Position numbers and translations under genes: made by a program. The notes under the pieces were generated by a model that was given only the letters and a program-made list of their open reading frames with translations, ran no database searches and was not told where the DNA came from. This document shows, one piece after another, positions 1-5,335 of a stretch of 5,335 nucleotides of DNA (the first letter of the stretch is position 1; every line of letters starts with the position of its first letter). The stretch is from Flavobacteriales bacterium UBA7519 (lineage in GTDB: Bacteria; Bacteroidota; Bacteroidia; Flavobacteriales; Weeksellaceae), in assembly GCA_002476905.1 (NCBI GenBank), contig DLND01000179.1, forward strand, positions 1 to 5,335. Direction: 5' to 3'.

Positions 1-48
1 ATAGGCATATTTATAAATTTTATATAGAAAATTTATAAATATGCCTAT
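1..48. repeat. Perfect 48-base palindrome, copy A
   Basis: The arms at 1-21 and 28-48 are perfect reverse complements (21 of 21) around a six-base centre ATATAG at 22-27. Each arm contains the smaller palindrome ATTTATAAAT, at 9-18 and 31-40. A near copy lies at 2325-2372 in the same orientation. The outer stem begins ATAGGC here and ATGCTC in the other copy, with matching changes on the opposite arm. No run of T follows the stem, so it is not a standard intrinsic terminator. It could be an RNA hairpin, a protein-binding palindrome or a recombination site; the sequence alone does not decide. It starts at the first base of the window, so pairing may extend further left. Confidence 0.9.
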
Positions 49-265
49 CTTGAATAATTTGTAAAAATATGATTATCAGTGTTTTAAAATCTAATTTGTA
101 ATAGGTCTATAGAAGCGGTTTTCTGATTATTGAACACATTTAATTTTGATGAAAAAAATGAAGATGTATTGTGAATTGATGTAAAAATAAGGGGAAAAAA
201 AAGTTTATATTATTAAGGTTCTTTCGAAGTTATAATTGCCAAGTTATGACTGTATTATTCAATCT

Positions 266-297
266 TTGTTTAAATTAGCAAACACTTGTTTAGATTA
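266..297 (+). promoter_or_regulatory. Direct repeat with 20-bp period, candidate AraC-type operator
   Basis: TTGTTTAAATTA at 266-277 and TTGTTTAGATTA at 286-297 match at 11 of 12 bases and start exactly 20 bp apart, close to two helical turns. A weaker third unit with 7 of 12 matches lies a further 20 bp upstream at 246-257. AraC-family proteins commonly bind direct repeats about two turns apart next to the promoter. The second unit ends four bases before the TATATTTG element, which would suit activation or autoregulation of the gene at 358. In DNA this AT-rich a chance repeat is possible. Confidence 0.35.
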
Positions 298-300
298 TTC

Positions 301-308
301 TATATTTG
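301..308 (+). promoter_or_regulatory. Possible Bacteroidetes -7 promoter element
   Basis: TATATTTG matches the Bacteroidetes -7 consensus TAnnTTTG exactly and lies about 50 bases before the TTG start at 358. The nearest upstream TTG triplets, at 286-288 and 266-268, leave spacers of 12 and 32 bases, neither near the usual spacing of about 19-20. If this promoter is used, it probably depends on an activator bound at the adjacent direct repeats. Confidence 0.35.
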
Positions 309-357
309 ATGTATAAGCGCAATTTCTTAAATTAGTATTATTAATATTGTAATTATT

Positions 358-2034
358 TTGCGAAAAATTTTATTCTTTTTAGCTTTTTCATGTTTCTTGT
401 TGAACGGTCAGGAATTTTCTGATTATAGAATTCGTTATGATAATTTTGAAGAAAATGATGTCAGGGCGTTTCAATTTCTCAAACCATATATTAAAAAAGC
501 CAAGAAAGAGAAAAACTTTACTGAATTGACTCAAGCATATAAAGACGCTACAAGTTTTTCTCCAAATAGCAAACTGCAATATGCTGATAGTATGGTAGAG
601 GCAGCAAATAAAAGCAACAACAGAGATTTAATTGGGGCTTCTTATCTAACTAAGGGTACGATCTACTACTTTAACTACAAAAAATTCAAATTGGCGTTGG
701 ATGAATATCTGAAAGCCTGGAATTATTTAGAAGGTACGAAAGATGAATATCTTTATTATAAAAATCTCTATCACATCGCAGTAGTAAAAAGCTATCTTGG
801 TCATTGTGATGAATCATTAGAACTTTTTGAAAAATGCAGAAAGTATTATAGCAATAAAAAGATTTCTACGGATCTTCCTAATTTGTCTTATAATAACAAG
901 AAAGGTTACCTAAACAGCCTTCATCAAAATATTGCATGCCTTATTGAACTTTCCCGTTTGAAAGAGGCTGCCTTATTAGTTACTGAAGGTCTTAGAGAAA
1001 CATCAGGAGATATAGACTTTTATATAGAAAGAAGTTACTTTTACAAATTACAAGGCATTATTGCCTTTAAAAATAAGAATTACGATAAAGCGATTTCCAA
1101 TTTCAACAATGCTCTAGTAGGAGTAGAAAAGAAAGATGATTTTACTAATGCTTCAGCAATATATTTCTACAAAGGCAAAAGCTTGCTGTACAAAAACGAA
1201 ATGGTTGAAGCTGTTGAATATTTTAAAAAGGTTGATTCCATATTTAAAAAGCATGAGTTCATATTACCAGAGGTAAGAGAAAATTTCGAGATTTTGATCA
1301 ATTATTACAAAAAAGCAGGTAACAACAAAATGGAGCTTTACTATACAAGCCAGTTGCTTAAGGTATATCATGTTCTTTCCACTGATTTTAAATACCTATC
1401 TGACAAAATTCATAAGGGATATGATACTAGAGATTTACTGGAAGCTAAAAGAAGATTGGAAATGTCTAGTGCAAATGGATACCGGATAGCAGCTATATTA
1501 TTTTTTTCTCTTTTAGTTGTGTTCCTGATACTATATTCGAGATGGAAAAAGGGAAAAAGAATTCATGCAAAATATAATGATTTATTGGCAAAAATGGAAG
1601 CCGATACAGCCCAAAAGTTTGGTGATAATATAGATGATCACAATCTTAAGAGCTCAAAACTCAACGAAAAAAAAGCAAATGATCTTTTATCTAAGCTCTC
1701 AGCACTAGAAGAAGAGAATTTTTTTCTTGAAAAAAACATGACGCTGAATAAACTGGCAATAAAATTAAAAACAAATACGACCTATTTATCAGAAATTATA
1801 AATGATCGTAAAGGATGTCATTTCAATGCCTATTTAAATGAATTAAGAATAAAATATATAACGCATAAATTATATGAAAATAAATCGTGGCGTAGATATT
1901 CAATCAAAGCACTAAGTGAAGAATGTGGCTTCAAAGACACCAGAATATTCTCCAAAGCCTTCCATGAAAATAATGGGCTATCTCCACTTGAATTCATACG
2001 GAAAAGAAATCAGGAACTTAATGAGACTATTTAG
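358..2034 (+). CDS. TPR-transmembrane-AraC regulator, complete (558 aa)
   Basis: This is a predicted membrane-anchored one-component transcription regulator. Residues 1-18 form a signal peptide (MRK followed by a hydrophobic stretch ending LLNGQ). Residues about 95-165 and 225-296 are helical tetratricopeptide-like repeats, for example around NYDKAISNFNNAL. A single membrane helix lies at about 375-394 and is followed by basic residues (RWKKGKR), placing the TPRs outside the cytoplasm and the C-terminus inside. After a charged linker, residues 460-550 form an AraC-type domain: a first HTH near TLNKLAIKLKTNTTYLSEII, and a second near SIKALSEECGF with the family signature continuing through F531, F535, G540, L541, P543 and F546. 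The start is TTG; the preceding in-frame codons contain no ATG before the stop at 328-330, and the signal peptide begins exactly at this TTG. Effector and target genes are unknown. A paralogue in opposite orientation starts beyond the right edge. Confidence 0.9.
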   Translation: MRKILFFLAFSCFLLNGQEFSDYRIRYDNFEENDVRAFQFLKPYIKKAKKEKNFTELTQAYKDATSFSPNSKLQYADSMVEAANKSNNRDLIGASYLTKGTIYYFNYKKFKLALDEYLKAWNYLEGTKDEYLYYKNLYHIAVVKSYLGHCDESLELFEKCRKYYSNKKISTDLPNLSYNNKKGYLNSLHQNIACLIELSRLKEAALLVTEGLRETSGDIDFYIERSYFYKLQGIIAFKNKNYDKAISNFNNALVGVEKKDDFTNASAIYFYKGKSLLYKNEMVEAVEYFKKVDSIFKKHEFILPEVRENFEILINYYKKAGNNKMELYYTSQLLKVYHVLSTDFKYLSDKIHKGYDTRDLLEAKRRLEMSSANGYRIAAILFFSLLVVFLILYSRWKKGKRIHAKYNDLLAKMEADTAQKFGDNIDDHNLKSSKLNEKKANDLLSKLSALEEENFFLEKNMTLNKLAIKLKTNTTYLSEIINDRKGCHFNAYLNELRIKYITHKLYENKSWRRYSIKALSEECGFKDTRIFSKAFHENNGLSPLEFIRKRNQELNETI

Positions 2035-2100
2035 AAGTAGTTATCTATTTAATTTGTTAACATCACGATTTCCAACCTTGTTAATTCATCTCCAAACTTT

Positions 2101-2256
2101 TTATCCACTTCTAATTAAAACCCAGCGAACATTGTGACCACAGTAGTGTGGCATTATCTCTCCTTTAGAGATATAGACAACAGTACTAATAGTCCCTTGA
2201 ATTTCCCATTCACCACTTACGGTACATTTTTTACCTGTTGCTAAATAAACCTTCAA
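2101..2256 (-). CDS. Small 51-aa protein of unknown function, TTG start
   Basis: The complementary strand reads MKVYLATGKKCTVSGEW, then a beta-prone middle (TISTVVYISKGEIMP), and ends HYCGHNVRWVLIRSG before a TAA stop. The composition looks like a real compact protein: two cysteines (residues 11 and 39), two tryptophans (17 and 45), several glycines at turn-like positions and an SKGExxP segment. The pattern resembles short conserved bacterial proteins with a C-x-x-SG motif and a later KGExxP motif, but I cannot name the family. The only start compatible with the conserved-looking N-terminus is TTG at 2254-2256. A stop lies two codons upstream and the first internal ATG is residue 35. The gene converges on the AraC gene, 66 bases from its stop, and the palindrome at 2325-2372 lies about 70 bases upstream. 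It could instead be a remnant whose start has decayed. Confidence 0.6.
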   Translation of the reverse strand: MKVYLATGKKCTVSGEWEIQGTISTVVYISKGEIMPHYCGHNVRWVLIRSG

Positions 2257-2561
2257 ATTTTAGTAATTATTTTTTAATTAATAGAGCGAATTTAGAAAAG
2301 CACAGGTCTTGTAAATAATCTTTAATGCTCATATTTATAAATTTTACATAGAAAATTTATAAATATGAGCATCTATATACTGTTTTTAATATGTTGAATA
2401 TAATGGCATAATAAATATATGATAATAGAATTTATAGATATTTTATAAATCAATACAGTCTTCGCAATACATAAGTGGGAAATCAAAATTACTATGGAAC
2501 ACTGAATTCCAAATTTTTATTATTAGTCGATTTTTACGTCAATAACATTAAAAGTACGTTT
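2257..2561. other. Intergenic region between the small gene and rteC-like gene
   Basis: This stretch is the divergent upstream region of the minus-strand small gene and the plus-strand RteC gene. Its one clear structure is the palindrome at 2325-2372. I found no exact TAnnTTTG element with a properly spaced TTG facing either gene. The frame of the RteC gene is open from 2475, just after a TAA at 2472-2474, but that part does not look like the RteC family and is probably leader sequence. Confidence 0.45.
2325..2372. repeat. Perfect 48-base palindrome, copy B
   Basis: The arms at 2325-2345 and 2352-2372 are perfect reverse complements around the centre ACATAG. It matches copy A at 41 of 48 positions in the same orientation. 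Differences are one base in the centre (T to C) and three adjacent outer stem pairs: A-T to G-C, G-C to C-G and G-C to T-A. Every stem change is compensated, so pairing is complete in both copies. It lies between the divergent small gene and the RteC-like gene. No T run follows in either direction. Confidence 0.9.
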
Positions 2562-3407
2562 ATGAACCGACAAGTTTTTAGAAAAAGAATTGATCAATTG
2601 TGGAAGAATTTAACAATGTCAATAGACCAGATCAACAGAAGTGATCTTGACATCATCTTTCGGGCTGAAGAGATATTAATGGAAACTGATAAAGCTATTA
2701 GGAGTTTGAAAGCTATTTTAGCCCAATATAAGTTTTTAGACTGGAGTGACGAAATTTACTTCTTTAAAAACACCAAACCTCAGTTTGTAGCGCTCTATAT
2801 TTACTATTCAAAAGTTCTATCAATAGAAGCTGCAAGACCTTATGCTGACGCTACGGCTTTAAAATCATATTATGAAAACGAAAGAGCAGGTCTTCTATAT
2901 TTTTATAATGAACAAAAAGACTTTATCAGTTACTACCGCCGAAAATCCACCTACTTGGACAAAAAGTATTTTGTCCGTTTTAAATTTGACTTTAAGCTTA
3001 AGCTCAGTCCGGAACTTTACAGCTACGATGAAGAATTTTCAACATCACACGACCATATCGTTTCTCAAATTCTTGCGAATGACCTTCTAGAACATTATTT
3101 GATACAGAAGATTAATGCAGAGGAAAGCGTAGAAAAATCAATTGCACAAATTAAAAATCTGGAATGGACGGCTCCGAAAGTTGCACTTATCGAGTTGCTC
3201 TATTCGCTTCATCAAACTAAATGTTTTAACGGAGGTCATGCTGATCTCGCAGAAATTTTCCGTTGGGCTGAAAATGCATTGAATATCAATTTGGGCAATT
3301 ATCACAAAACTTTAGGTGAAATACGACTACGAAAGACCGATAGAACCAAATTTTTGCATTTGCTACAACAAAATTTTGAGCAATATCTGGATAATTTGGA
3401 CATTTGA
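2562..3407 (+). CDS. rteC: RteC-domain protein (281 aa)
   Basis: This belongs to the RteC family, known from the Bacteroides element CTnDOT, where RteC is a DNA-binding activator of small excisionase genes. Family features, numbered from the Met at 2562, include the N-terminal helical part with RAEEILMETDKAIRSL (about 34-49), FFKNTKPQF (68-76), the YYRRKSTYLDKKYFVRFK block (about 124-141), STSHDHIVSQILANDLLEHYL (about 160-180) and a winged-helix-like C-terminus with WTAPKVALIELLYSLHQT (about 202-219), FNGGHADL, LGNYHKTLGEIRLRK and RTKFL. The frame can be extended to a GTG at 2475, adding 29 residues. I prefer ATG 2562 because the family's usual N-terminus and length fit it and the extension looks unrelated. 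No Shine-Dalgarno sequence is visible, as is usual in this phylum. The HTH gene follows 224 bases downstream on the same strand, the expected partner order. The symbol denotes the family; function here is inferred. Confidence 0.88.
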   Translation: MNRQVFRKRIDQLWKNLTMSIDQINRSDLDIIFRAEEILMETDKAIRSLKAILAQYKFLDWSDEIYFFKNTKPQFVALYIYYSKVLSIEAARPYADATALKSYYENERAGLLYFYNEQKDFISYYRRKSTYLDKKYFVRFKFDFKLKLSPELYSYDEEFSTSHDHIVSQILANDLLEHYLIQKINAEESVEKSIAQIKNLEWTAPKVALIELLYSLHQTKCFNGGHADLAEIFRWAENALNINLGNYHKTLGEIRLRKTDRTKFLHLLQQNFEQYLDNLDI

Positions 3408-3550
3408 CATGCTTTTTAGACTGATTTTTTTAAGATACAAAGCAGATAGAGTACAATAAATGTTAACTCTTGCCACATTTTTTTAGTTTTCATATATAAT
3501 TCAAATTATCTCCTTTTTTTAATATGCTTATTCATCGCAGATAAAGCAGA

Positions 3551-3584
3551 ATCTTTCGGTAGTAACGAAGAACTACCGAAAGAT
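3551..3584. promoter_or_regulatory. 13-bp perfect inverted repeat upstream of HTH gene
   Basis: ATCTTTCGGTAGT at 3551-3563 is the exact reverse complement of 3572-3584, with an eight-base centre AACGAAGA. The stem is richer in GC than its surroundings and its centre lies about 64 bp before the ATG at 3632. In CTnDOT, RteC binds an inverted repeat upstream of the small excisionase genes it activates, so this is a candidate RteC operator. It could also act as an RNA hairpin: a leader structure, or a distant terminator for the RteC transcript. No T run follows on the plus strand. Confidence 0.55.
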
Positions 3585-3594
3585 ATTTCTTGTG

Positions 3595-3630
3595 ATTTTG
3601 AAAATTTGTCGAACAAAACAATTTCAAAAT
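3595..3630 (+). promoter_or_regulatory. Inverted repeat abutting the HTH start codon
   Basis: ATTTTGAAA at 3595-3603 pairs with TTTCAAAAT at 3622-3630, one base before the ATG at 3632. Inside it TTTGT (3605-3609) can pair with ACAAA (3613-3617) around CGA. Together they make a weak, AT-rich, interrupted hairpin that would cover the ribosome-loading region, or a DNA operator at which the HTH protein could repress itself. Nothing in the sequence decides between these. Confidence 0.4.
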
Positions 3631-3631
3631 T

Positions 3632-3922
3632 ATGGGAATATCCATTATCACCAAAGAGGATCTCCAGGAGTTTAAAACTGAACTGTTGGAAGCAATTAGA
3701 CTTTTGCTCAAGGATAATAATCCTGAACAAAAATTATGGCTTCGCACCTCGGAGGTCAAAAAACTCCTCAATATATCTTCAGGAACTTTACAAAACCTGA
3801 GAATCAATGGCACTTTGTCCTACAGCAAGATCGGAGGAACATTGTATTATAGCTATAAAGATATTCAGAAACTACTCATAACCAGACTCTTTTTGATGTT
3901 TCCTCTACGCAGGAAAGCATAA
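3632..3922 (+). CDS. Small excisionase-like HTH protein, altered C-terminus (96 aa)
   Basis: This is a small DNA-binding protein of the MerR/excisionase-like HTH type common in Bacteroidetes mobile elements, comparable in role to the CTnDOT Xis2c/Xis2d proteins. Residues 5-30 form an amphipathic N-terminal helix (IITKEDLQEFKTELLEAIRLLL). Residues about 36-82 hold the HTH and wing: WLRTSEVKKLLNISSGTL, QNLRINGTL, then the beta-wing SYSKIGGTLYYSY and the closing helix KDIQKLL. The ATG at 3632 fits the typical family start. After LL at residues 81-82 the family normally ends within a few residues. Here 14 extra residues (ITRLFLMFPLRRKA) are read out of frame from the outer-membrane gene fragment starting near 3880, so the natural end has been replaced. 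The DNA-binding part appears intact and the protein may still work. It lies downstream of the RteC gene and behind two inverted repeats that may regulate it. Confidence 0.82.
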   Translation: MGISIITKEDLQEFKTELLEAIRLLLKDNNPEQKLWLRTSEVKKLLNISSGTLQNLRINGTLSYSKIGGTLYYSYKDIQKLLITRLFLMFPLRRKA

Positions 3923-4215
3923 AAGTCTCTTTAGGCTTCAGAACGAATATCAATAAGGCCGTTATTGCTAATGTTTTGGGCGATTATCTCATGCAGAAAA
4001 CACCAAAAAATAAACAGGAAAATTTTCTTTTAGGTGGGCAAGTGTCTTATCGTAAAGAAAATTCTAATTTTGAATTTAACATGTTATTTAATAATGTATT
4101 AAATTTAAATAACTTTCAATTTATTAGCAACATGGTTTCCTCCCAAGGTATAGAAGAGAGCAAAATAAGCGCGATGCATGGTTACATAATGGGAGGAATG
4201 AAATGGTATTTTTAG
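3880..4215 (+). pseudogene. C-terminal remnant of an outer-membrane beta-barrel (TonB receptor-like) gene
   Basis: This frame carries about 111 residues with no proper beginning. The segment runs NQTLFDVSSTQESIKVSLGF, then alternating polar and hydrophobic strands (FLLGGQVSYRKE, FEFNMLFNNVLNL) and ends GYIMGGMKWYF and a stop. The FNNVLN motif near the end and the terminal aromatic residue preceded by a short strand are typical of outer-membrane barrels, especially Bacteroidetes TonB-dependent receptor-like proteins, which are usually several hundred residues long. Stops at 3850-3852 and 3856-3858 close the frame upstream, and the first ATG is at 3991-3993 or at a weak start near 3976, far inside the barrel. 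The 5' part is therefore missing. The left edge is estimated from where the HTH family resemblance stops, and could be off by about 15 bases. The precise barrel family is inferred. Confidence 0.7.
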
Positions 4216-4245
4216 GTGGAAAATAATTAAATAATAGAGATAAAA

Positions 4246-5335
4246 TCACTTATGTTCTAATTCTTTTTTTCTTTGCTTAATAAAATCCGTCGGACGAATC
4301 CCGTTAATTTCTAAAAACAAATCCGAAAAATTTTGCCTGGAAGAAATTCCACATTCATCTGCTAATCCCTGTACAGAGTACCCCAAAACTTTAGGATTAT
4401 TATACATACGCTCGGTAATGTAATTAATTCTTAATGTTGATAGGTATTTATTAAAATTCATTCCTTTCACATCATTAATGTATTGTGAAAGATAAGTTGT
4501 GTTAGTTCCGAAATTCTCCGCAAGTTGTGGAAGCGTTAATCCATTTTCCTTAAAGTTTTTTGAAATCACAAATTGATCTAGTTTTTTTTCCAAATCTGCA
4601 AATACTTCCTTGCTTATTAAAGATTTACTTTTTTGAGGTATGTTTTCGTAAGAAATTAATGGTTCTGATTTTTGATGGTTTAGTAATTTTACCTCTAACT
4701 CGGAATATTTTATTCTAATATTCTTTTCCTTTTTATAAAGTTTCCAAGCAGTAAATAAAAGTATTCCAACTACAAAAACTAATAGAAAAATTGCACGTAG
4801 ACTCCAATGATTTTGATTCTCAAGTTTAATTTTAGCATCTTCTAAAATTTGAGTATCGTAATCTTTATGAATTTTTGCAGAGAGGTATGGAAAGTCCTTC
4901 GTTAAAATACTGTCGGCTCGAAGCAAATTATTAGTGTAATACAACTCTTGCTTATAATCTTTTTTTTCTTTGCAGAATTTTATTAATAATTCATAATTTT
5001 CTCTGAGTTCTGGAACGATGAAAGAATGCATTTGAAAAATAGAATCTACCTTTTCAAATTGTTTTATAGCCTTCGCTTGATCTCCCATTCCCACATAACT
5101 TTTTCCAATATAAAAGTCAGCAACTGAAATCCATGCAAAATCATTATTTTTTTTCAAGATTGGTAAGGCACTATTAAGTTTACCAATTGCTTCAACGTAA
5201 TTTTTTTGATGAAATTCAAGTATTCCTTTACATTTTGTAAAATAGGCTTTTTCTAAAGGAAAATCTTTTGTTCTGCTAGTGAATTGCAACCCTACTTGCA
5301 CTAAAGAATCTGCTTTGTAAATCGTCAGCAAAAAG
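4246..5335 (-). CDS. TPR-transmembrane-AraC regulator, 5' end outside window
   Basis: This is a paralogue of the regulator at 358-2034 with the same architecture. Visible in order are TPR-like helices (such as NYVEAIGKLNSALPIL and QAKAIKQFEKVDSIF), a membrane helix at about 178-196 of the visible part (LRAIFLLVFVVGILLFTAWKL), a basic flank, a linker, and a C-terminal AraC domain over the last 95 residues. The first HTH is LTLPQLAENFGTNTTYLSQYI; the second is SVQGLADECGISSRQNFSDLF, followed by GIRPTDF. Shared with the first regulator are VDSIF, ELYYT, KIHK-YDT and TNTTYLS at matching spacing. Alignment indicates that about 195 N-terminal residues, including the signal peptide, lie beyond the right edge; the frame stays open to the last base, so the gene is cut by the window and not broken. 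It converges on the barrel remnant with 30 bases between stops, and no hairpin terminator is visible there. Confidence 0.9.
   Translation of the reverse strand, partial: FLLTIYKADSLVQVGLQFTSRTKDFPLEKAYFTKCKGILEFHQKNYVEAIGKLNSALPILKKNNDFAWISVADFYIGKSYVGMGDQAKAIKQFEKVDSIFQMHSFIVPELRENYELLIKFCKEKKDYKQELYYTNNLLRADSILTKDFPYLSAKIHKDYDTQILEDAKIKLENQNHWSLRAIFLLVFVVGILLFTAWKLYKKEKNIRIKYSELEVKLLNHQKSEPLISYENIPQKSKSLISKEVFADLEKKLDQFVISKNFKENGLTLPQLAENFGTNTTYLSQYINDVKGMNFNKYLSTLRINYITERMYNNPKVLGYSVQGLADECGISSRQNFSDLFLEINGIRPTDFIKQRKKELEHK

Larger units (their letters stand above)
49..357. other. Non-coding region upstream of the first AraC regulator
   Basis: I see no convincing coding sequence on either strand here; both are very AT-rich and broken by frequent stops. 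The right half holds the direct repeat at 266-297 and the TATATTTG element at 301-308, which probably form the control region of the regulator starting at 358. A second TAnnTTTG match, TAATTTTG at 141-148, has no well-spaced TTG box upstream, and I treat it as a chance match. The in-frame stop TAA at 328-330 limits how far upstream the regulator could begin. Confidence 0.5.

Noticed and set aside
1..48. Intrinsic (Rho-independent) terminator
   Set aside because: The stem is almost all A and T with no T run after either arm, and the two copies are not placed directly behind any gene in the window.
141..148. TAATTTTG as a promoter -7 element
   Set aside because: It matches TAnnTTTG, but has no spaced TTG box, is over 200 bases from the gene, and such matches are expected by chance in this AT-rich DNA.
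388..579. 63-codon open frame on the minus strand
   Set aside because: It lies fully antisense to the signal peptide and first TPR region of the AraC regulator and shows no recognisable motif.
1916..2137. 73-codon open frame on the plus strand
   Set aside because: It overlaps the second HTH of the AraC gene in another frame and then the antisense of the 51-aa gene; its composition is shadow-like.
2475..2561. GTG-initiated N-terminal extension of the RteC protein
   Set aside because: It begins immediately after a stop and adds 29 residues without family resemblance; the ATG at 2562 gives the normal RteC start and length.
2872..3090. 72-codon open frame on the plus strand inside the RteC gene
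   Set aside because: It is a different frame of a well-supported gene and has no protein-like features of its own.
3506..3813. Two overlapping minus-strand open frames (3506-3730 and 3532-3813) and a plus-strand frame at 3606-3800
   Set aside because: All cover the HTH gene and its leader in the wrong frame or on the wrong strand; the HTH frame itself has clear family motifs.
3976..4215. Independent 79-codon gene beginning at 3976
   Set aside because: The same frame continues upstream in barrel-like sequence to about 3880, and the start would fall inside a beta-barrel; it is better read as the tail of a truncated gene.
1..5335. tRNA, rRNA, CRISPR array, transposase or integrase
   Set aside because: I looked on both strands and saw no cloverleaf-like segment, regularly spaced repeats with spacers, or catalytic motifs of such enzymes.

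Overview
The window is very AT-rich, and its genes point to a member of the Bacteroidetes, most likely the Flavobacteriia (a Chryseobacterium- or Elizabethkingia-like genome). The evidence is an RteC-family protein, a small excisionase-like helix-turn-helix (HTH) protein of the type that accompanies RteC, two membrane-anchored TPR/AraC regulators, an outer-membrane beta-barrel fragment, a TAnnTTTG-like promoter element, and no clear Shine-Dalgarno sequences. The genus is inferred.

Layout, left to right. A perfect 48-base palindrome (1-48) opens the window. After about 300 non-coding bases, with a 20-bp-period direct repeat and a possible -7 element, comes a complete TPR-transmembrane-AraC regulator (358-2034, +, TTG start). 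Downstream and convergent with it is a 51-codon gene (2101-2256, -, also TTG start) that a length-filtered gene search would miss. A second copy of the palindrome follows at 2325-2372; it differs from the first at three stem pairs, each compensated on the other arm. Next is an RteC-domain protein (best start 2562, to 3407, +). Then come two inverted repeats and a small HTH gene (3632-3922, +). The 3' end of that gene runs out of frame into the C-terminal remnant of an outer-membrane beta-barrel gene (about 3880-4215, +). The window ends inside a second TPR-TM-AraC regulator on the minus strand (4246 to the right edge), a clear paralogue of the first and in opposite orientation.

How the parts may work together. 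RteC and the HTH gene look like the regulatory core of a CTnDOT-type conjugative element, where RteC activates small excisionase genes through an inverted repeat. Here the pair stands without integrase, mobilisation or resistance genes inside the window, and a 13-bp inverted repeat sits just upstream of the HTH gene. The broken outer-membrane gene directly behind it suggests a past insertion or deletion junction. The two TPR-AraC proteins are predicted one-component regulators with an extracytoplasmic TPR sensor and a cytoplasmic DNA-binding domain. The most distinctive unexplained feature is the pair of covarying palindromes that brackets the first regulator and the small gene.
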